Source: Tupaia tana (Eukaryota; Chordata; Mammalia; Scandentia; Tupaiidae). From it: DNA of 64,000 nt. Below the pieces are notes generated by a model. The model saw only the letters and a program-made list of their open reading frames with translations. It was not told the origin of the DNA and searched no databases. Positions 34,686-48,704 of this stretch are shown piece by piece. The DNA lies in contig JAKSZU010000013.1 of the NCBI GenBank assembly GCA_026018925.1, positions 76,063,791 to 76,127,790 of the forward strand, read 5' to 3'. Positions within the stretch are counted from its first letter, which is position 1. Each line of letters begins with the position of its first letter. Both the position numbers and the translations under genes were made by a program.

Positions 34686-34860
34686 ATAAAATTGTGGCAT
34701 TTATCCTTGAAAATAAAATATTTGTATGGGTTGTCAATTCACAACACAACATTTATATACTTATATATGTTATTTAAGCATGTTGCCTTCTCTAAACGAT
34801 ATCTCCATTCTAAACAAAAAACTTACATTTTATAGAAAATTATTGAGTAATTTCTCAGTA
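34210..34860. other. AT-rich, (TA)n microsatellite
   Basis: (ta)n at 34,655-34,686. Nothing else recognised. Confidence 0.5.
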
Positions 34861-34899
34861 TTGTAAAATATTGAGAGACATGCATACATGCACAAACTA

Positions 34900-35060
34900 T
34901 ACTCACAACCATTTGAGGAAGACTGACTGGTTTCAAATACAGAAACTAAGTACATTTTCCTGCAGATTTTAGAGATAAAAAGACATAGGGAGTTTAAGCA
35001 ACTTACTTAAATGTCACTTAGTTAGTTTGTGATAAAATTGAAAGTCCTCCAATTTACATA
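34900..35060 (-). repeat. MIR-like fragment
   Basis: 'agattttagagataaaaaga' and 'gtttaagcaacttacttaaa' with 'tgtcacttagttagtttgtg' resemble MIR complement (cagatgaggaaactgag … taagtaacttgcccaaggtcac). Confidence 0.55.
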
Positions 35061-35069
35061 CTAGTGTAT

Positions 35070-35970
35070 AAATTACTCCTTTCCCAATTATGAGTTCTTC
35101 TTGCTCATTAAAAAATATATGTAGATTCATTGATTTATACCTTTTTTGTAGCAATAAGACTTTTATAATAAAAGTGAGGAAGACAATAACTGAAATGAGT
35201 GATGGTTGTTCTGCAAACAGATTCATGAAATGGGACATAGCTCTGAGTCACTTTCATTTGCACCTTCCTTCCTCTGCCTGTGGCTTGCTAGCAATCAGTC
35301 ACATTTACTTTCTCTCATGAAAATATATTGTTGTTGCCCTTCAGCTTTCTCCGCATAGCTTGGAAACCCCAGGAGACATTTTAAAGATAAAGATCAATCT
35401 GGCTTTTAGAACGTCAGAGGATTGCACTAACCCTTGATGCACACTGGCATCGCAGCAGGTGGCAATGAAACTCTTAATCCTGAGATTTAAAAGTTGGTTT
35501 TCTTCAGGAACGTATGATCTATTCCTGTAACAGGTGTTCTCACATAACATTCAATTTCCTCCCACTCAGTGACCAAGTGAATCCTCAGATGTGCAATCCA
35601 TAGGGCACACCTAGAAAAGAATCTACTCATATTGTCATTCTGCGGCTACACAGTTGCACATCTTACCGCCAGGATAATCTCCATGCCACTGCTTTGCAGT
35701 CAGCTATACTGCTTCTTCATGGTATATTGATGAGAAAGTACTAAGCTACAGGTTAGTTCAATTTAATAGAAAACTAAAAATTTAAAAATTAGAATTAAAG
35801 CCAAATAGGACCAGGTTCTCTAGGCACACATTTATGACTTAAATTGCCAAGTTACATAGATGCTGTAGAAAATTAATTCCAAGCTTATAAAAATGTATAT
35901 AATTTAAAGACACAGTTCTTTGAGTGAAGCCTTCTAAAGAGAGCTCAAATGGCAAAACAATAGGCTACAT
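35070..35970. other. repeat-free interval
   Basis: About 900 bp without recognisable SINE, LINE or LTR. The 35,250-35,720 part has near-balanced base composition. No coding evidence. Confidence 0.4.
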
Positions 35971-35985
35971 CTAAAATAAGATTCA

Positions 35986-36221
35986 GGGCTAGCAGGTGGC
36001 ATGATGGTTAAGGCATGGATTCCCACATGGATGACCACAGTTCAAGTCCTGGACCTGGTGGGCTTGAAAATCATGCTGGGTATATGTGACCAAAATCCTA
36101 AGAGGTGAATGAAGAAGAGATTGCAGTCTGGTCATCCCCCTGGGGAGTGATTTCTCACTTTTTCTCTCTGTCTCTGTTTCTCCCACACATGCTTTATGGC
36201 ACCAAAAAGAAAAAAAAAGGA
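35986..36221 (+). mobile_element. group A SINE
   Basis: Head 'gggctagcaggtggcatgat', B box 'gttcaagtcctgg', body, tail of A with G. TSD 'aagattca' at 35,978-35,985 and 36,222-36,229. Confidence 0.87.
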
Positions 36222-36402
36222 AAGATTCATGAGTGTTCTTTGTCCTTGGAATATGTTTCAAAGCAGTAAAATTTGACACAGTTCATTTCAAAAGTTTTCT
36301 TAAACTTCTAATATAACAATCAAAAAGTGAGTAAGAAGTTAAAATGTGAACCTAAATCCTTTTTCTTGTTGTTGTAAAAGTGTTTTATGAAAAAGAAAAC
36401 TG

Positions 36403-36590
36403 GAGCCAGTTTGTGGTACAGTAATTATGCAACTGGACCCACATGGAAAAGGGGTACACATGCCTACATAAGATCTAGACCAGCTGAGACTGGGATAAGA
36501 TAACAATGTGAAGACCCTGATGGGGTGACTGTCTCTCTCTTTGTCTGTCTCTCTTCCTCTCATGGAAGAAATAAATAAACTTAAATCAGA
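36403..36590 (+). mobile_element. group B SINE
   Basis: 'ggagccagtttgtggtacag', 'tgcaactggacccacatgga', 'gaagaccctgatggggtgac', 'tctcatggaagaaataaata'. Shares its 3' end with copies at 7.3 and 61.4 kb. Confidence 0.75.
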
Positions 36591-36594
36591 AGAA

Positions 36595-36880
36595 AGCTAA
36601 AAAACAATGAACTCCCCAATTTTTTTGTTATGTAAGTATAGTTTTGTGGTCCTTAGGCAGCCCACATAATATTGAACATTAAGTAAATAAACATTAAGTG
36701 GTTGTTGTCAAAAGATAGAAAATATCATAATGTTACTTGTTCACATTTCAGGAAATAATTCTTAATAATATGAGCATATGTGTGAAAAAGAGCTACAGCA
36801 TCACTCAACCATTTCTATAAACTTGAACTGAAGAAGACTGACTATGACAACCAGTTTACAGGGAAGTGAGTCCTTCTCTA
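36595..36880. other. no recognised feature
   Basis: Unassigned AT-rich sequence. Confidence 0.4.
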
Positions 36881-36884
36881 AAAC

Positions 36885-37106
36885 CTTATTTATTTATTTA
36901 TAAGAAGTATTTATTTTATTTTATTTATTTATTTATTTTTTAATTTTCTTTAAGGTATATGCACTCACTAGAGAGACCGAGATCCAGTGTAGGGGACTGA
37001 GACAGAGAGGGAAAGTGAGAAAGTAAGCCACTAGGTCCAGGACTCAAACCATGGTCAACCCTGTCGGAGTCTAGCACCTTGATCACCACGCCACCTACTG
37101 GCCCCA
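36885..37106 (-). mobile_element. group C SINE, reverse
   Basis: (ttta)n tail, purine tract, 'agtaagccactaggtccagg', head ending 'cgccacctactggcccc'. Confidence 0.8.
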
Positions 37107-37109
37107 AAA

Positions 37110-37455
37110 CTAACTTATTTATTATTTGATGTCTTAATATTTTGCTTTAACAAAGTCCAAGAACTCTCTTCCCAGATACGACACGCAAGAACCTTAGAAA
37201 AGCATGTTCTTGATAAGGCATACATTAAAGATACAGGTTGTAGAATAAACAAAAACTACTCCATTGACAGTACATGGGTGATGTGTTATCACATGTTTGC
37301 CTGTAAGGAGGAACTGGAGATAAATGCTAAACCCCTCATAAATATCTGACAGTTCATGTAGTTCATGGGTCAATCACATGTGAAGTGTATGCAGATTTTT
37401 AAAGTGTGGTCAATTAATCTACAAATTTTTTATGATCTTTTTGATAAAAGTCTAT
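37110..37455. other. no recognised feature
   Basis: Unassigned sequence with no gene. Confidence 0.4.
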
Positions 37456-37459
37456 TAAA

Positions 37460-37720
37460 GGGCTAGCTCTATAACCTAGTGGTTTATGAAGCTGTATGAC
37501 ACATAGTCAACCATAGTTAGAATCCCAACTACAGTGACTTGAAAAACATGTCAGATGCCTGTGCATGCATGCCTTAAATCCCAACGGGATGAAGAAATGG
37601 AGAAGTGATTATAACATGGCCATGCCCCATTCAAGATTACTTCCTCCCTCTTTCTCTCTCTTTCTGTTTCTTTGTCTCCCTCTGGTAAGTGCACAAACCC
37701 TCTAGCAATTAAAATAAATC
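37460..37720 (+). mobile_element. group A SINE, old
   Basis: Head 'gggctagctctataacctag', diverged body 'gcatgcatgccttaaatccc', pyrimidine tract, 'ctctagcaattaaaa'. Confidence 0.7.
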
Positions 37721-37984
37721 CTTTGACATGCTGAATTTCTGGATTCTTTGGGCCATTCCTGACTGTAGTGCCCAGAACAAGCAAACTACAAATGAACAGA
37801 AGTATTCTCAGAATTCTGGCTTATTATAAAAATCACACATGTCTATGGTAGAAATTAATCTCTAATTAAGAAATAAATTCTTCTTCACTATGACTACATA
37901 TCGGGTCATTGAGACAGTCATGACACATTTTTACATAGAAAAATAAGGTCATGACTTTTCTGAGAACCCAATATGTTCCAATTT

Positions 37985-38220
37985 TTAAGTGTATTTATTT
38001 CTTTCATAATCAAGAAAGACAGAGAAGATAGAGGCAGTACTCTCAATGAGATTTTGATGCCATGATCCACTCCTTCTCCCCACTTCAGTCAGTCCTGGAT
38101 CATGGGCACAGAAGTACCTGGCATACTCATTGATATATTCAGGCCCCAAACCAGAACTTTCTCATGTGGATCAGCCTTGCAGAGCATCACATTTTACCAC
38201 TGAGTCACTGTCTACCCATG
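37985..38220 (-). mobile_element. group B SINE, reverse
   Basis: 'gtgtatttatttctttcata', 'aagaaagacagagaagatag', 'cactccttctccccacttca', 'ctcatgtggatcagccttgc', 'cagagcatcacattttacca'. Confidence 0.7.
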
Positions 38221-38224
38221 ACTA

Positions 38225-38850
38225 TGTACATTTCTACTAATACACATTAGCAAAGTATACCTATGACTAGACATCATTCATTGTGTCACTTATTTCTCTA
38301 AAAAATATGCAATCTTACATGTCATTTAAGTTTCCACAAAATAACATACCAATAAATGATAAACTCCTAAAAAGGTGGGTAAGAAAATGGATGACAAAAA
38401 CACAGAAATTGCTAAAGGAAAAAAAGTGTAATATTATATATACATGTAAAGAGAATTTCTGACCAGATTATTTACAACGAAGAGAACAATGTTTTTAGAA
38501 AGTTATTTGATATTAATAAAGTAGCAAATTATAGAATAAAGATTTTAAATTTAATATTTAAATAATGCAACAACACTGTATGCCATAGATGTCTCAATGA
38601 TATAAGTAGTGAGAAGAAATGGCAAAAGGTAGAAAATATTTGAATAAATAAACTGAGAAATGCCCCATAGTACATACATTAGTGCAATGTTCCAAAATAC
38701 CTATGCTTCAAAATTTCCAAGAGGGAAATGGTGACATCAGATTGTTAGCAAGTGCCATTGTATGCCCCCACTCAATGCATACTGCATGTCTGTACTTTAT
38801 GGCAGAAACTAGGGATATAACAGCAGGGACAGCAAGTGTAAACACCAAGG
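38225..38850. other. AT-rich sequence, possibly old L1
   Basis: The A-rich plus strand ('ataaataaactgagaaatgc' and neighbours) resembles old L1 sequence but lacks a diagnostic block. Confidence 0.35.
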
Positions 38851-38870
38851 ACCATATAGAAAAGGGTGGG

Positions 38871-39140
38871 GGGACCAGCAGTTAGCGTAATGGCTATGTC
38901 GCTGGACTCCCACGTAGTCGACCGCGGTTCGAGTCCCGGACCCGGCGGCTTAAACTCACGCCGGGCGCGTGTGCGTGCGTGCCCAAGATCCCGAGAGGAG
39001 AATGGAGGAGAAGGGATTGCGGCGTGGCCATCCCCCCTGGGGGGTGATTTCCTGCTTTCTATCTCTCTGTCTCTCTCTGTCTGTCTGGCGAGCGCACGCG
39101 CCCTATAGCAAAAACCTCTCCCAAAAAAAAAAAAAAAAAA
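38871..39140 (+). mobile_element. group A SINE, near-consensus, youngest class
   Basis: Intact tRNA-like head with A box 'tagcgtaatggc' and B box 'ggttcgagtccc', CpG-rich body, pyrimidine tract, 'ccctatagcaaaaacctctc', A tail. Perfect TSD 'agaaaagggtggg' at 38,858-38,870 and 39,141-39,153. Differs from the copy at 58.5 kb at only about three places outside the tail. An internal RNA polymerase III promoter is expected from the A and B boxes. Confidence 0.96.
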
Positions 39141-39159
39141 AGAAAAGGGTGGGTAGTGA

Positions 39160-39605
39160 GGGTGAGCAGGAGGGACTCAGACCAAAAAATGAACAAACAC
39201 AAGAATGGAAAATTATAGTGTATGATCATATCTTTGACTTGTTTGATATCCAATGCATTGATGCTTTGAGACCTCCACATCATATGCTGTAAAGATGTAC
39301 AATGATTAAATGTAAACACATAAATAAATGCATATATAATTGGAAGAAAAATGTGAAAGTTAAGAGGGCAATATCAAGGTATCTTGTTGCAATATGAAAG
39401 AATGATGAATATTTGTGAAGATAATTAAGAATGTGCTATTCTCCTATAAAGATCTTCAGTATTGATGAGATTGATCTGTAATAAAACTCCTTATTGATTG
39501 CATAGTCATTGAAAAAAGAAAGGAAAATGAAATAGTTTTAAGACAGAAAAACTCAAACTAATTATTTTGGGGTCAAGACTTCAGTAGATTTTTAAAAATC
39601 TCATA
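39160..39605. other. no recognised feature
   Basis: The A-rich stretch 39,180-39,330 resembles L1 3' UTR sequence ('gtatgatcatatctttgact', 'aatgattaaatgtaaacaca'; compare 'agtgattaaatgtataaa' in the L1 at 16.8 kb) and may be an L1 end into which the SINE inserted. Confidence 0.4.
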
Positions 39606-39607
39606 AT

Positions 39608-39790
39608 TCGGGTTCATCAAGTGGTATAGTAGTTAGGGCACTGGATTCTCACATGACCACCCATGGTTCAAGTCCAATACTTGGCAGCTTGCTTTCTCAC
39701 TTTCCCTCTCTCTCTGTCTCTTTCTGGTGAGTGTGCATGCCCTATAGCAAATTGAAATAATAATAATAAATTCAATTAAATAAATAATTC
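39608..39790 (+). mobile_element. group C SINE
   Basis: 'gggttcatcaagtggtatag', B box 'ggttcaagtcc', 'ggcagcttgctttctcactt', 'tatagcaaattgaaataata' tail. Confidence 0.8.
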
Positions 39791-39794
39791 TTTT

Positions 39795-41340
39795 TAAATA
39801 AATACATAATTCTCTAGAATCTTAAATGTTTTTCTTTTAAAAGAAGGAGAAAATAATCTCCTGTCCTTTAATTTTTTTAAAAAATGATGTCCTTCTCTAG
39901 TTGGGGACATGATTAAAATATGTCCAACTGATTAAATAAATAAAACTATTTAGCAGAAAAATTGCTTCAAATTTTCTGCTAAATCTGTAAAATGCTCTTA
40001 CTGCCATTTTATGCTAATCTTACATTTGAAATCTTATTTCCTTCCAGCAAAATTTTACTCTCTCGTATCATGAATCCAAACATGATGGATGCATTCAAGA
40101 TCGACCGAAAATGACATACATTTAGTCATGTAACATATTGATTAATTAATAATCCTCTTTTTTTACCTTGAAAGAATTTTCAAAAATGATTTATGAAAAA
40201 AATTGACCAATGTATGTTCTCGATTAAACATATTAGAAACTCTAGACTGAGGCTGCACTTAATGTTTAAGCTTACTCTTCAGTGACAATAGATTAAAACA
40301 TTGAAATATTCACATAACTTTGAGGTGGTGCTTTAAGCCTATTCAAATCCCCTATCTACTAGACACTTGCTCTCAGGAATTATCAGAAAAATACTTCAAA
40401 ACATGACTGGCATCATTGAGTGATGGTATGGTGTAAAAGACAGTTACGGGAATAAATATGAGGCTAACTCCAAAACACTTGAGTAATTCCTTATTCCAGA
40501 TTTCAAACATCCCTGATGAAGCAATGGAAATCAATCATTTCCTCAGCATGAGGCTTGACCTTCAGAAAAGGGTTGAAATGATTTGCTGCAACTTTACTAA
40601 GAGGTGCAAAGAGACCTTCATTAATAGTCTACTCAGCTTTTGCCATTTCTTTTTTTTTACCAGCGATCTTGAAGAACCTTCAAAGGAACCGAGATCAGAA
40701 TATGATTAATATAGCATCTGATTATCCATCCTTGACTCAGCCTTTCCAAAATTTCCACAAAAAATGTCCAAACGAAGATGCAGAAAGACATTTCATCACA
40801 ATACTAAGAAATAATGCTGTCAATTCTTTCACTGGGTTTTTAAAGAAGATTTCACTAAATATATCACCTGTGGAGTTGAATAAAGGATCACACACTTAGA
40901 AAATTCATGACTTAATGTCTCATCTGCAAAGAAGTTAAAGAAATCCCCCTCTCCTTTTCTCACCATATGAATCTTAATTCAAAGGTTGAGGACCCAGGAT
41001 TATCGTCTAAAGTGTACATTTTAGCATACATTCCTGTGCCCAATCCAAGAAGTGTTAAAGAAAATTATTTGGAGTGTGGAGTCTAAAACTTATCACTTTC
41101 AATGAATATCATGAGTGATTTGGGGGCACATTTGCATTTTAAAATCCTATTCTGTATCATGAAAAGTCTGTTTTGTCCAGAAAACTATAAAAAAAAATGG
41201 TGCCAGATAATATAAACTCTAAGTATGAAAATATGACAGGAATACCATTTCTGTTCAGTTCTCCCCATATGTAATCATCATTTAAACCCCCAGGTTCTGT
41301 TTATATAGAGATTTCACGAAGACTTTATTAATGTTGCCAT
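39795..41340. other. repeat-poor interval
   Basis: About 1.5 kb with no recognisable interspersed repeat. Two overlapping plus-strand ORFs of about 80 codons (40,458-40,709 and 40,669-40,899) have unremarkable lysine- and serine-rich translations. A polypyrimidine-AG acceptor-like site 'tttctttttttttaccag' ends at about 40,664. I recognise no protein. Confidence 0.4.
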
Positions 41341-41370
41341 TCACTCTATATGAGTAATTGTCTCATTTTT

Positions 41371-43361
<1,991 letters not shown>

Positions 43362-43522
43362 TCTCATTTTTTAATACTTCTAGATAAAGCCTGGCATTCA
43401 AGTCCCCAGAATGAACTAACTTTGCATTAGGTTACAAAGAATAAATAAAGATTAAAAGATTATCACAAAACATGCTTTGGCAGAGATACAAATTTTCCAG
43501 AAATCAAGTAAGACAGAAGTAG

Positions 43523-43779
43523 TCTTTTTTTTTGGAGAGATTTCTGCTATAAGGTGCGTGCACTCACCAGAAAGACAGAGACAGAGAGACAGAAAGTGAG
43601 AAATCACCCCCCAGAAGGGATGGTCATGCCGCAATCCCTTGTCCTCCATTCTCCTCTCGGGATCTTGGGCATGCACACACATGTACCTGGCGTGAGTTCA
43701 AGCCACCGGGTTTGGGACTCGAATCGCAGTCGACTACATGGGAGTCCAACGACATAGCCATTACTCCAACTGCTGGTCC
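43523..43779 (-). mobile_element. group A SINE, young
   Basis: 'ttttttttggagagatttct', purine tract, body, complete head. TSD 'cagaagtag' at 43,514-43,522 and 43,780-43,788. It lies just upstream of the retrocopy's 5' end but outside its TSD. Confidence 0.92.
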
Positions 43780-43799
43780 CAGAAGTAGCCATTTTTTAC

Positions 43800-44215
43800 T
43801 GTACAAGCGAGTAGGTGAATTTGATGTCAGCCCTGCTCAAATAAATAAACTAAGGGGAAGCCCTCCCTTAACTTTATAAAAAGGTTATTTTCTCCAGTTA
43901 ATCATAAAGAAAAATATTTAAAACTTTCTAGATGGTCAAGTGTGTTTTAAAATCTATGATCTATAGTCACATAACATGAAGACTCATCAAAATAGCTAAG
44001 ACTTTGAGATATTCCTCTTTGGGTCACATCTATATACTTTCTACTACAAGCTTGTTTATTTGTCTGTTCACTGAAAACACTTACCAGAAGATTCATCAAG
44101 TATAAAAGTTGTTGATATAAATAATAGCAACAAAGCTGGAGTTTATGTTGGCATGGCTCACCTGTAATTATCTATGCAGTCTTGATTATGGCACATCAAA
44201 CTAGAAGATTAAAAA
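43800..44215. other. no recognised feature
   Basis: Unassigned AT-rich interval. Confidence 0.4.
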
Positions 44216-44226
44216 TAAGGACATCA

Positions 44227-44463
44227 GGGACCAGCAGGTGGCATAATGGCTATGTTGCTGAACTCCCGTGTAGTCGACCATGGTTCGAGTCCCGAACCTG
44301 GAGGCTTAAACTCATGCCTGGTGCGTGTGCGTGCGTGCCCAAGATCCCGAGAGGAGAATGGAGGAGAAGGGATTTCTCACTTTCTATCTCTCTGTCTCTC
44401 TCTGTCTTTCTGGCGAGCACACGTGCCCTACAGCAAAAAACCTCTCCAAAAACAAACCAAAAA
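44227..44463 (+). mobile_element. group A SINE, 30-bp body deletion
   Basis: Near-consensus head, but 'gagaagggat' runs straight into 'ttctcactttc', missing the 'tgcggcgtggccatcc…' segment. Flanks 'aaaataaggacatca' and 'aaaatgagggcatca' form a decayed TSD. Confidence 0.9.
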
Positions 44464-44469
44464 ATGAGG

Positions 44470-45415
44470 GCATCAGAAGGCACTTTGGATCAAAATGTCC
44501 ATTGAGACAACCCTTCGTGATGAGTCATTCCAATGAAGACAATTGTGATGAAGTATTTCTGAGGAAAGTTCAGTCAATGATATGGAGCAGTTGGAATGCC
44601 ATTGTTCAGGTTACCTAATCGCTTGTAGACAGCAGGTACAGTCAGAATTATTTAATGACAAGCTATGGCATTGCTGCTGAAAGTACATCTCCCCCACGTT
44701 GTCACTGCAGTCAAGAGAACATCTAGAAGGAATATATAGGTAAATGTGTGCAAAGTAAGATAACAAACAAAATACCTCCCAAAAATACCATGGATTTTAT
44801 AGCATGGTTGAAGAAATAAATCAGCTTAATTTTACTATCATGTGAATATTTTCAACAAGCATCTTTAGTAGTCTATTTAGATCAATCCAACCACTCAGAA
44901 TCAAAAGTAGAAATGTTTAAACTGATTCACATCCATGAGTAAGAAGATTTGTATTCATGAAAGACATGTAACTTAGATGAATTATGTGTTTTCTCAGACT
45001 GGTTCAAGCGTTGTCTGAATATAAAAGAGGCTCAAAATTGGTGCATCTTAAATGTGAGTTGGGTTCTCTTTACTGTAGAGAAACCTCGTAAATCTATGTG
45101 TGTGTGAGATTAGTAACTGCTAGTGCATGATAAGTACCTGAATGAATTAAAAGAAAATATAATCCATGGGGAGTAGTCAGAAAGGGCAGGAATACTTGGG
45201 AGGAATCGGGACAATGACTATGTTTAAAACGGTGCAACCTTTTCACATCCTTTCAACTATAGTTGCAACCTCCAATACATCATTTTAAAAAATGGGATAA
45301 AATTGAGAGCTATGTTATAATTTAAAGGCAAGATTTATCACTAGGAAAGGTTTCAATGCTCTGTAGTATATTTTGATAAATTTCAAACTCCAAGATCTGA
45401 GTGAAATGCATTACT
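44470..45415. other. no recognised feature
   Basis: About 950 bp without recognised repeats or genes. Confidence 0.4.
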
Positions 45416-45417
45416 TT

Positions 45418-45521
45418 ATGTATATATATGTAATATAATATACATATATAATATAATATATATGTATGTATATATGTGTGTATATATGTGTTTGTGTGTA
45501 TATATATGTATATACACACAA

Positions 45522-45552
<31 letters not shown>

Positions 45553-45555
45553 GAT
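45418..45555. repeat. compound TA/TG/CA microsatellite
   Basis: Alternating ata, tatg and gtgt units pass through 'gtgtatatatatgtatatac' into (ca)n. The TG side and CA side are partly complementary and could fold back. Confidence 0.9.
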
Positions 45556-45559
45556 AAAA

Positions 45560-46285
45560 ATTTGTTTAAAGAGGAATGAAATTAATCAGGAAAGTGAAGA
45601 ACATTTTCCTAGAGTGGTTACAATTGAGATTTTTCCTTTAAAAAAATCCAGTAAGATTTCAACATAAACAGTTGACAAATTTTAGAAAATGGAAACAACA
45701 CAAGCAAAGCCATGGATAAGGACAGAATGGAGCCTACAAAATCAATTCTGAGTTGAGATAAATGTGAGGTAAGATAAAGAATGTGAATTAAGACTCTCCT
45801 ATGAGTGACTTAATTCAGTGAGACAAAGGCATTAAAGGTAGGAGCCAGTGGAGTTATGACAAGTAAACATCATAGATCTCAACCCATAGGCACTTGCAAC
45901 CTTCAGAAGAAAGCTGGCCAGGTCCTGCAATGATCAGGAGCAACCAGTTTTGTCAACTGAAAGTATTAAATAGAAAATATTGCAAAATAGAAGAGAGAGT
46001 CATCTTCCTACTGATTTTTTATTTATCAATAGGTCTTGCTTATCACAGTTATTAAATTGTGTGTATCCATTATATTGTATTTTCCTAGTTCCCTTAATAT
46101 TTATTAATTGGCATTTTTCTGTAAGGAAGAATATCCTTGTGATAACTCTGCCTTACAAATCTCCATCACAGTATTTGATTTCTTTGCTCACAGATTATTT
46201 TAACAGCTTCCTCACAAATTCAACTCATCTTCAGCTTTGTTCTCCTCTAATCACATCCTCTAACCTAAAGCAGAAATGATTATTT
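45560..46285. other. no recognised feature
   Basis: Unassigned. A 99-codon ORF near 45,980 is not similar to any family I know. Confidence 0.4.
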
Positions 46286-46289
46286 CCTA

Positions 46290-46735
46290 AAACTTAAGAC
46301 TGATTGTGTCTTTGCCTACTTCAGAACAGTACACTACTTCAAATTCTTCAATAAACCACTGTTGCTTGTGACCTCTGCAATTCTGGACCCTTCTCTCACT
46401 GCCACCCTATCACGCTTTTTAGCCACAATTGTCTTTCGCTACTTAGAACAGGTCATAATCATTCATGCCTCCAGACCCTTTACAATTTGGAGTCCTTTTC
46501 TCGCTGCTCTGACTGTCTTACTCAGCAGGACTCGGACTTCACATCCTGCAGATTCATAACTCTGTGTATTTTCCACATCAGAGAACTCACTGCTCTTGGT
46601 TGTAATTGCCTCTTTGTATCTCCACTGGATTTTTAATTCCAAGAAGACACAGGGCAGGGTTCTTATTCACTAGAGAGCTTTCACCTCCTTAATCATTACT
46701 TGACACATAGTAACACTCAATAAATGTTTTTTAAT
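46290..46735 (+). repeat. L2 LINE 3' end
   Basis: 'cacttcaaattcttcaataa'-type opening, 'acatcctgcagattcataac', 'tccaagaagacacagggcag', 'gacacatagtaacactcaat' and 'aaatgttttttaattaaatg' follow L2 to its 3' terminus. Confidence 0.75.
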
Positions 46736-46739
46736 TAAA

Positions 46740-48560
46740 TGAATAAATGACTGGGGGCAGAGAAAAGTCCTTAAGGTATCCAGTGACTGTTCTACTGAGC
46801 ATCAATCAAAACACATATCAATTGTAAGAATGTAATGAAATTTCAGAATGTAATAGCTTTAATGGACAGAGAACCTAGAAGATAGTTAGAACACACACTC
46901 ACCCCACAAAGTGAAAGACTTCAAATTGCAGCAAATGGCTTAATAGTATCTGTTTGGTTTTTTAAAATCTCAAGTCCTACTATAATTCTTATATTTACTA
47001 TTGCATATCTAAATAGTAAATGCAAGGTCTAAAATTGAGTAGGCTGAAGTAACTGGAGGTGAATAGGAGTGAACACTATCAAAAGTCTTCCTTAAGAAAC
47101 TTCATTTAAAATTTAACCTTGTTATCTGCTTTTACTTTTTTAATTTTGGGACTTAACAAAGCAAACATCATCACAAGCTATTTCCCTGAACATAAAAGCA
47201 ATCACTAAAGCAAAATTCAAAATCCATTACATATTAAAGCAGTACATATTTTAACCATGTATCAGAAACACTATTATTATTTTCATTATGGATCCTACCC
47301 TAATAATTTGTCTTTTGTGTCTCCACGTCCTCATGTGTGAGATTCTAACACAGGAAATTCCAATATATGTTATTTCATCAGAAATCTTTAATAGAGAGGA
47401 AATTAAGAATCTACTCACCATTTATAGAGTGTACATAAATTATTTTTGACAGAATATAATAACTCTGACACACCATCTACATTCACCTAGATTTTAGGTG
47501 CAGTTAGTCTGTTTCTCTGCCCATTCATATCATTTACTCACATAATCAGAATTTGTTCACCCACCTTCAAGTCCCCATCATTTCCTATATTTATGATTAA
47601 GCACCTCAATCATAAAGACCTGAAAACAAAGTTAGATGTATAAGAATTTCATTTTCTCCTAAAACATTTTTTCATTAGAAACATTTTGTCTTTTGTATTT
47701 CATCTTGTATCATTATCATGAGGACCACAGTAAACCTGTACTGCACATGTTAAATAACACCAGCTATCATACATGTAATTTTACTAAAACATTGTGTACT
47801 TCAGGAAAGAGTCTTGACCATTACTGTGGTTTCCTACAACTAGTATGTTATCCCTGGATCTCAGTGGTCTATGACTATCATACAGGAGCCTGCTGTTTAT
47901 GCTAATTTAAGATCCTGGCTTGTGCTAGCCTTAGTTATCTTTCATAACTCAGTTATTAGCAACCACTTCAGTTGTCTCCTAGGTGTCTGAGTTGGAGTTA
48001 AATATTTTTCATACATTATAATTATAATTAAAGATATTGGCAGATATTGACCTTTTGAACCAGATGAATTTGACCTGTGGTGGTAGAAAGTTGTTAGTTA
48101 CTAGATTAAACAAACATACTTTTTAAAAGTATGACAATAGAACATTAGAGAATAGTTTGAAGCTCTGGGGAATGAAGGCAAAATAATTCGAAATGTTCAT
48201 ATTTAAATAAAAGCCTCATGGCTTCTGCACCCTGATTAAATTAAATCAGATGCTTGTAAAACATCATTGCATGCTTAGCTCTATCAATTTACTTTCTATT
48301 CATGCGCTATAAAACGTGTCTTGTCTAAAAGTGGCATAATGCTAGTTGACATTGACCCATGTCAACTATGGATTAGCAGTTTTGCTTCAGTGATTGCAAC
48401 TCTAGTAGGAAGTGCCTACTTGCTATAATTTTATTTAAAAATTGGTAGCATCTACACTAACTTAGCTTAATAATCCATCGTTTAAAATGAACCCTGATTT
48501 GCCCAACTCCACAAATGCAGGCTATAAAATGATCTGGAAAGAGGTAAGGACAACTGGATT
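46740..48560. other. repeat-poor AT-rich region
   Basis: About 1.8 kb with no SINE of groups A-C and no gene signal. A 70-codon ORF near 47,693 is cysteine-rich but has no recognisable signature. Confidence 0.45.
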
Positions 48561-48564
48561 CAGA

Positions 48565-48700
48565 TTCAGAGCCTATTACTACATTTGCCATGAACTTGCA
48601 TGATCTTGAATAAGGCATTTTACATTTCTAGGTCTCAATTTCCACATGATTTTTAAAGTCCTCTTTACCCCTAAAATGTCTTGATTTTCGGTTATTACCA
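48565..48700 (+). repeat. MIR fragment
   Basis: 'ggattcagattcagagccta', 'aacttgcatgatcttgaata' and 'gtctcaatttccacatgatt' align with MIR (ggactctggagcc … tgaccttgggcaag … cctcagtttcctcatctg). Confidence 0.65.
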
Positions 48701-48704
48701 GGAC

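Noticed and set aside
38871-38950. tRNA gene
   Set aside because: A and B boxes and a tRNA-like head are present, but it continues into a SINE body with an A tail and TSD, and the acceptor stem is not intact.
40458-40899. Novel small protein gene
   Set aside because: Two overlapping frames of about 80 codons without domain features, and no supporting start or splice evidence that is specific.
47693-47905. 70-codon cysteine-containing ORF as a secreted peptide
   Set aside because: The start lacks a signal-peptide pattern and the frame is of a length expected by chance.
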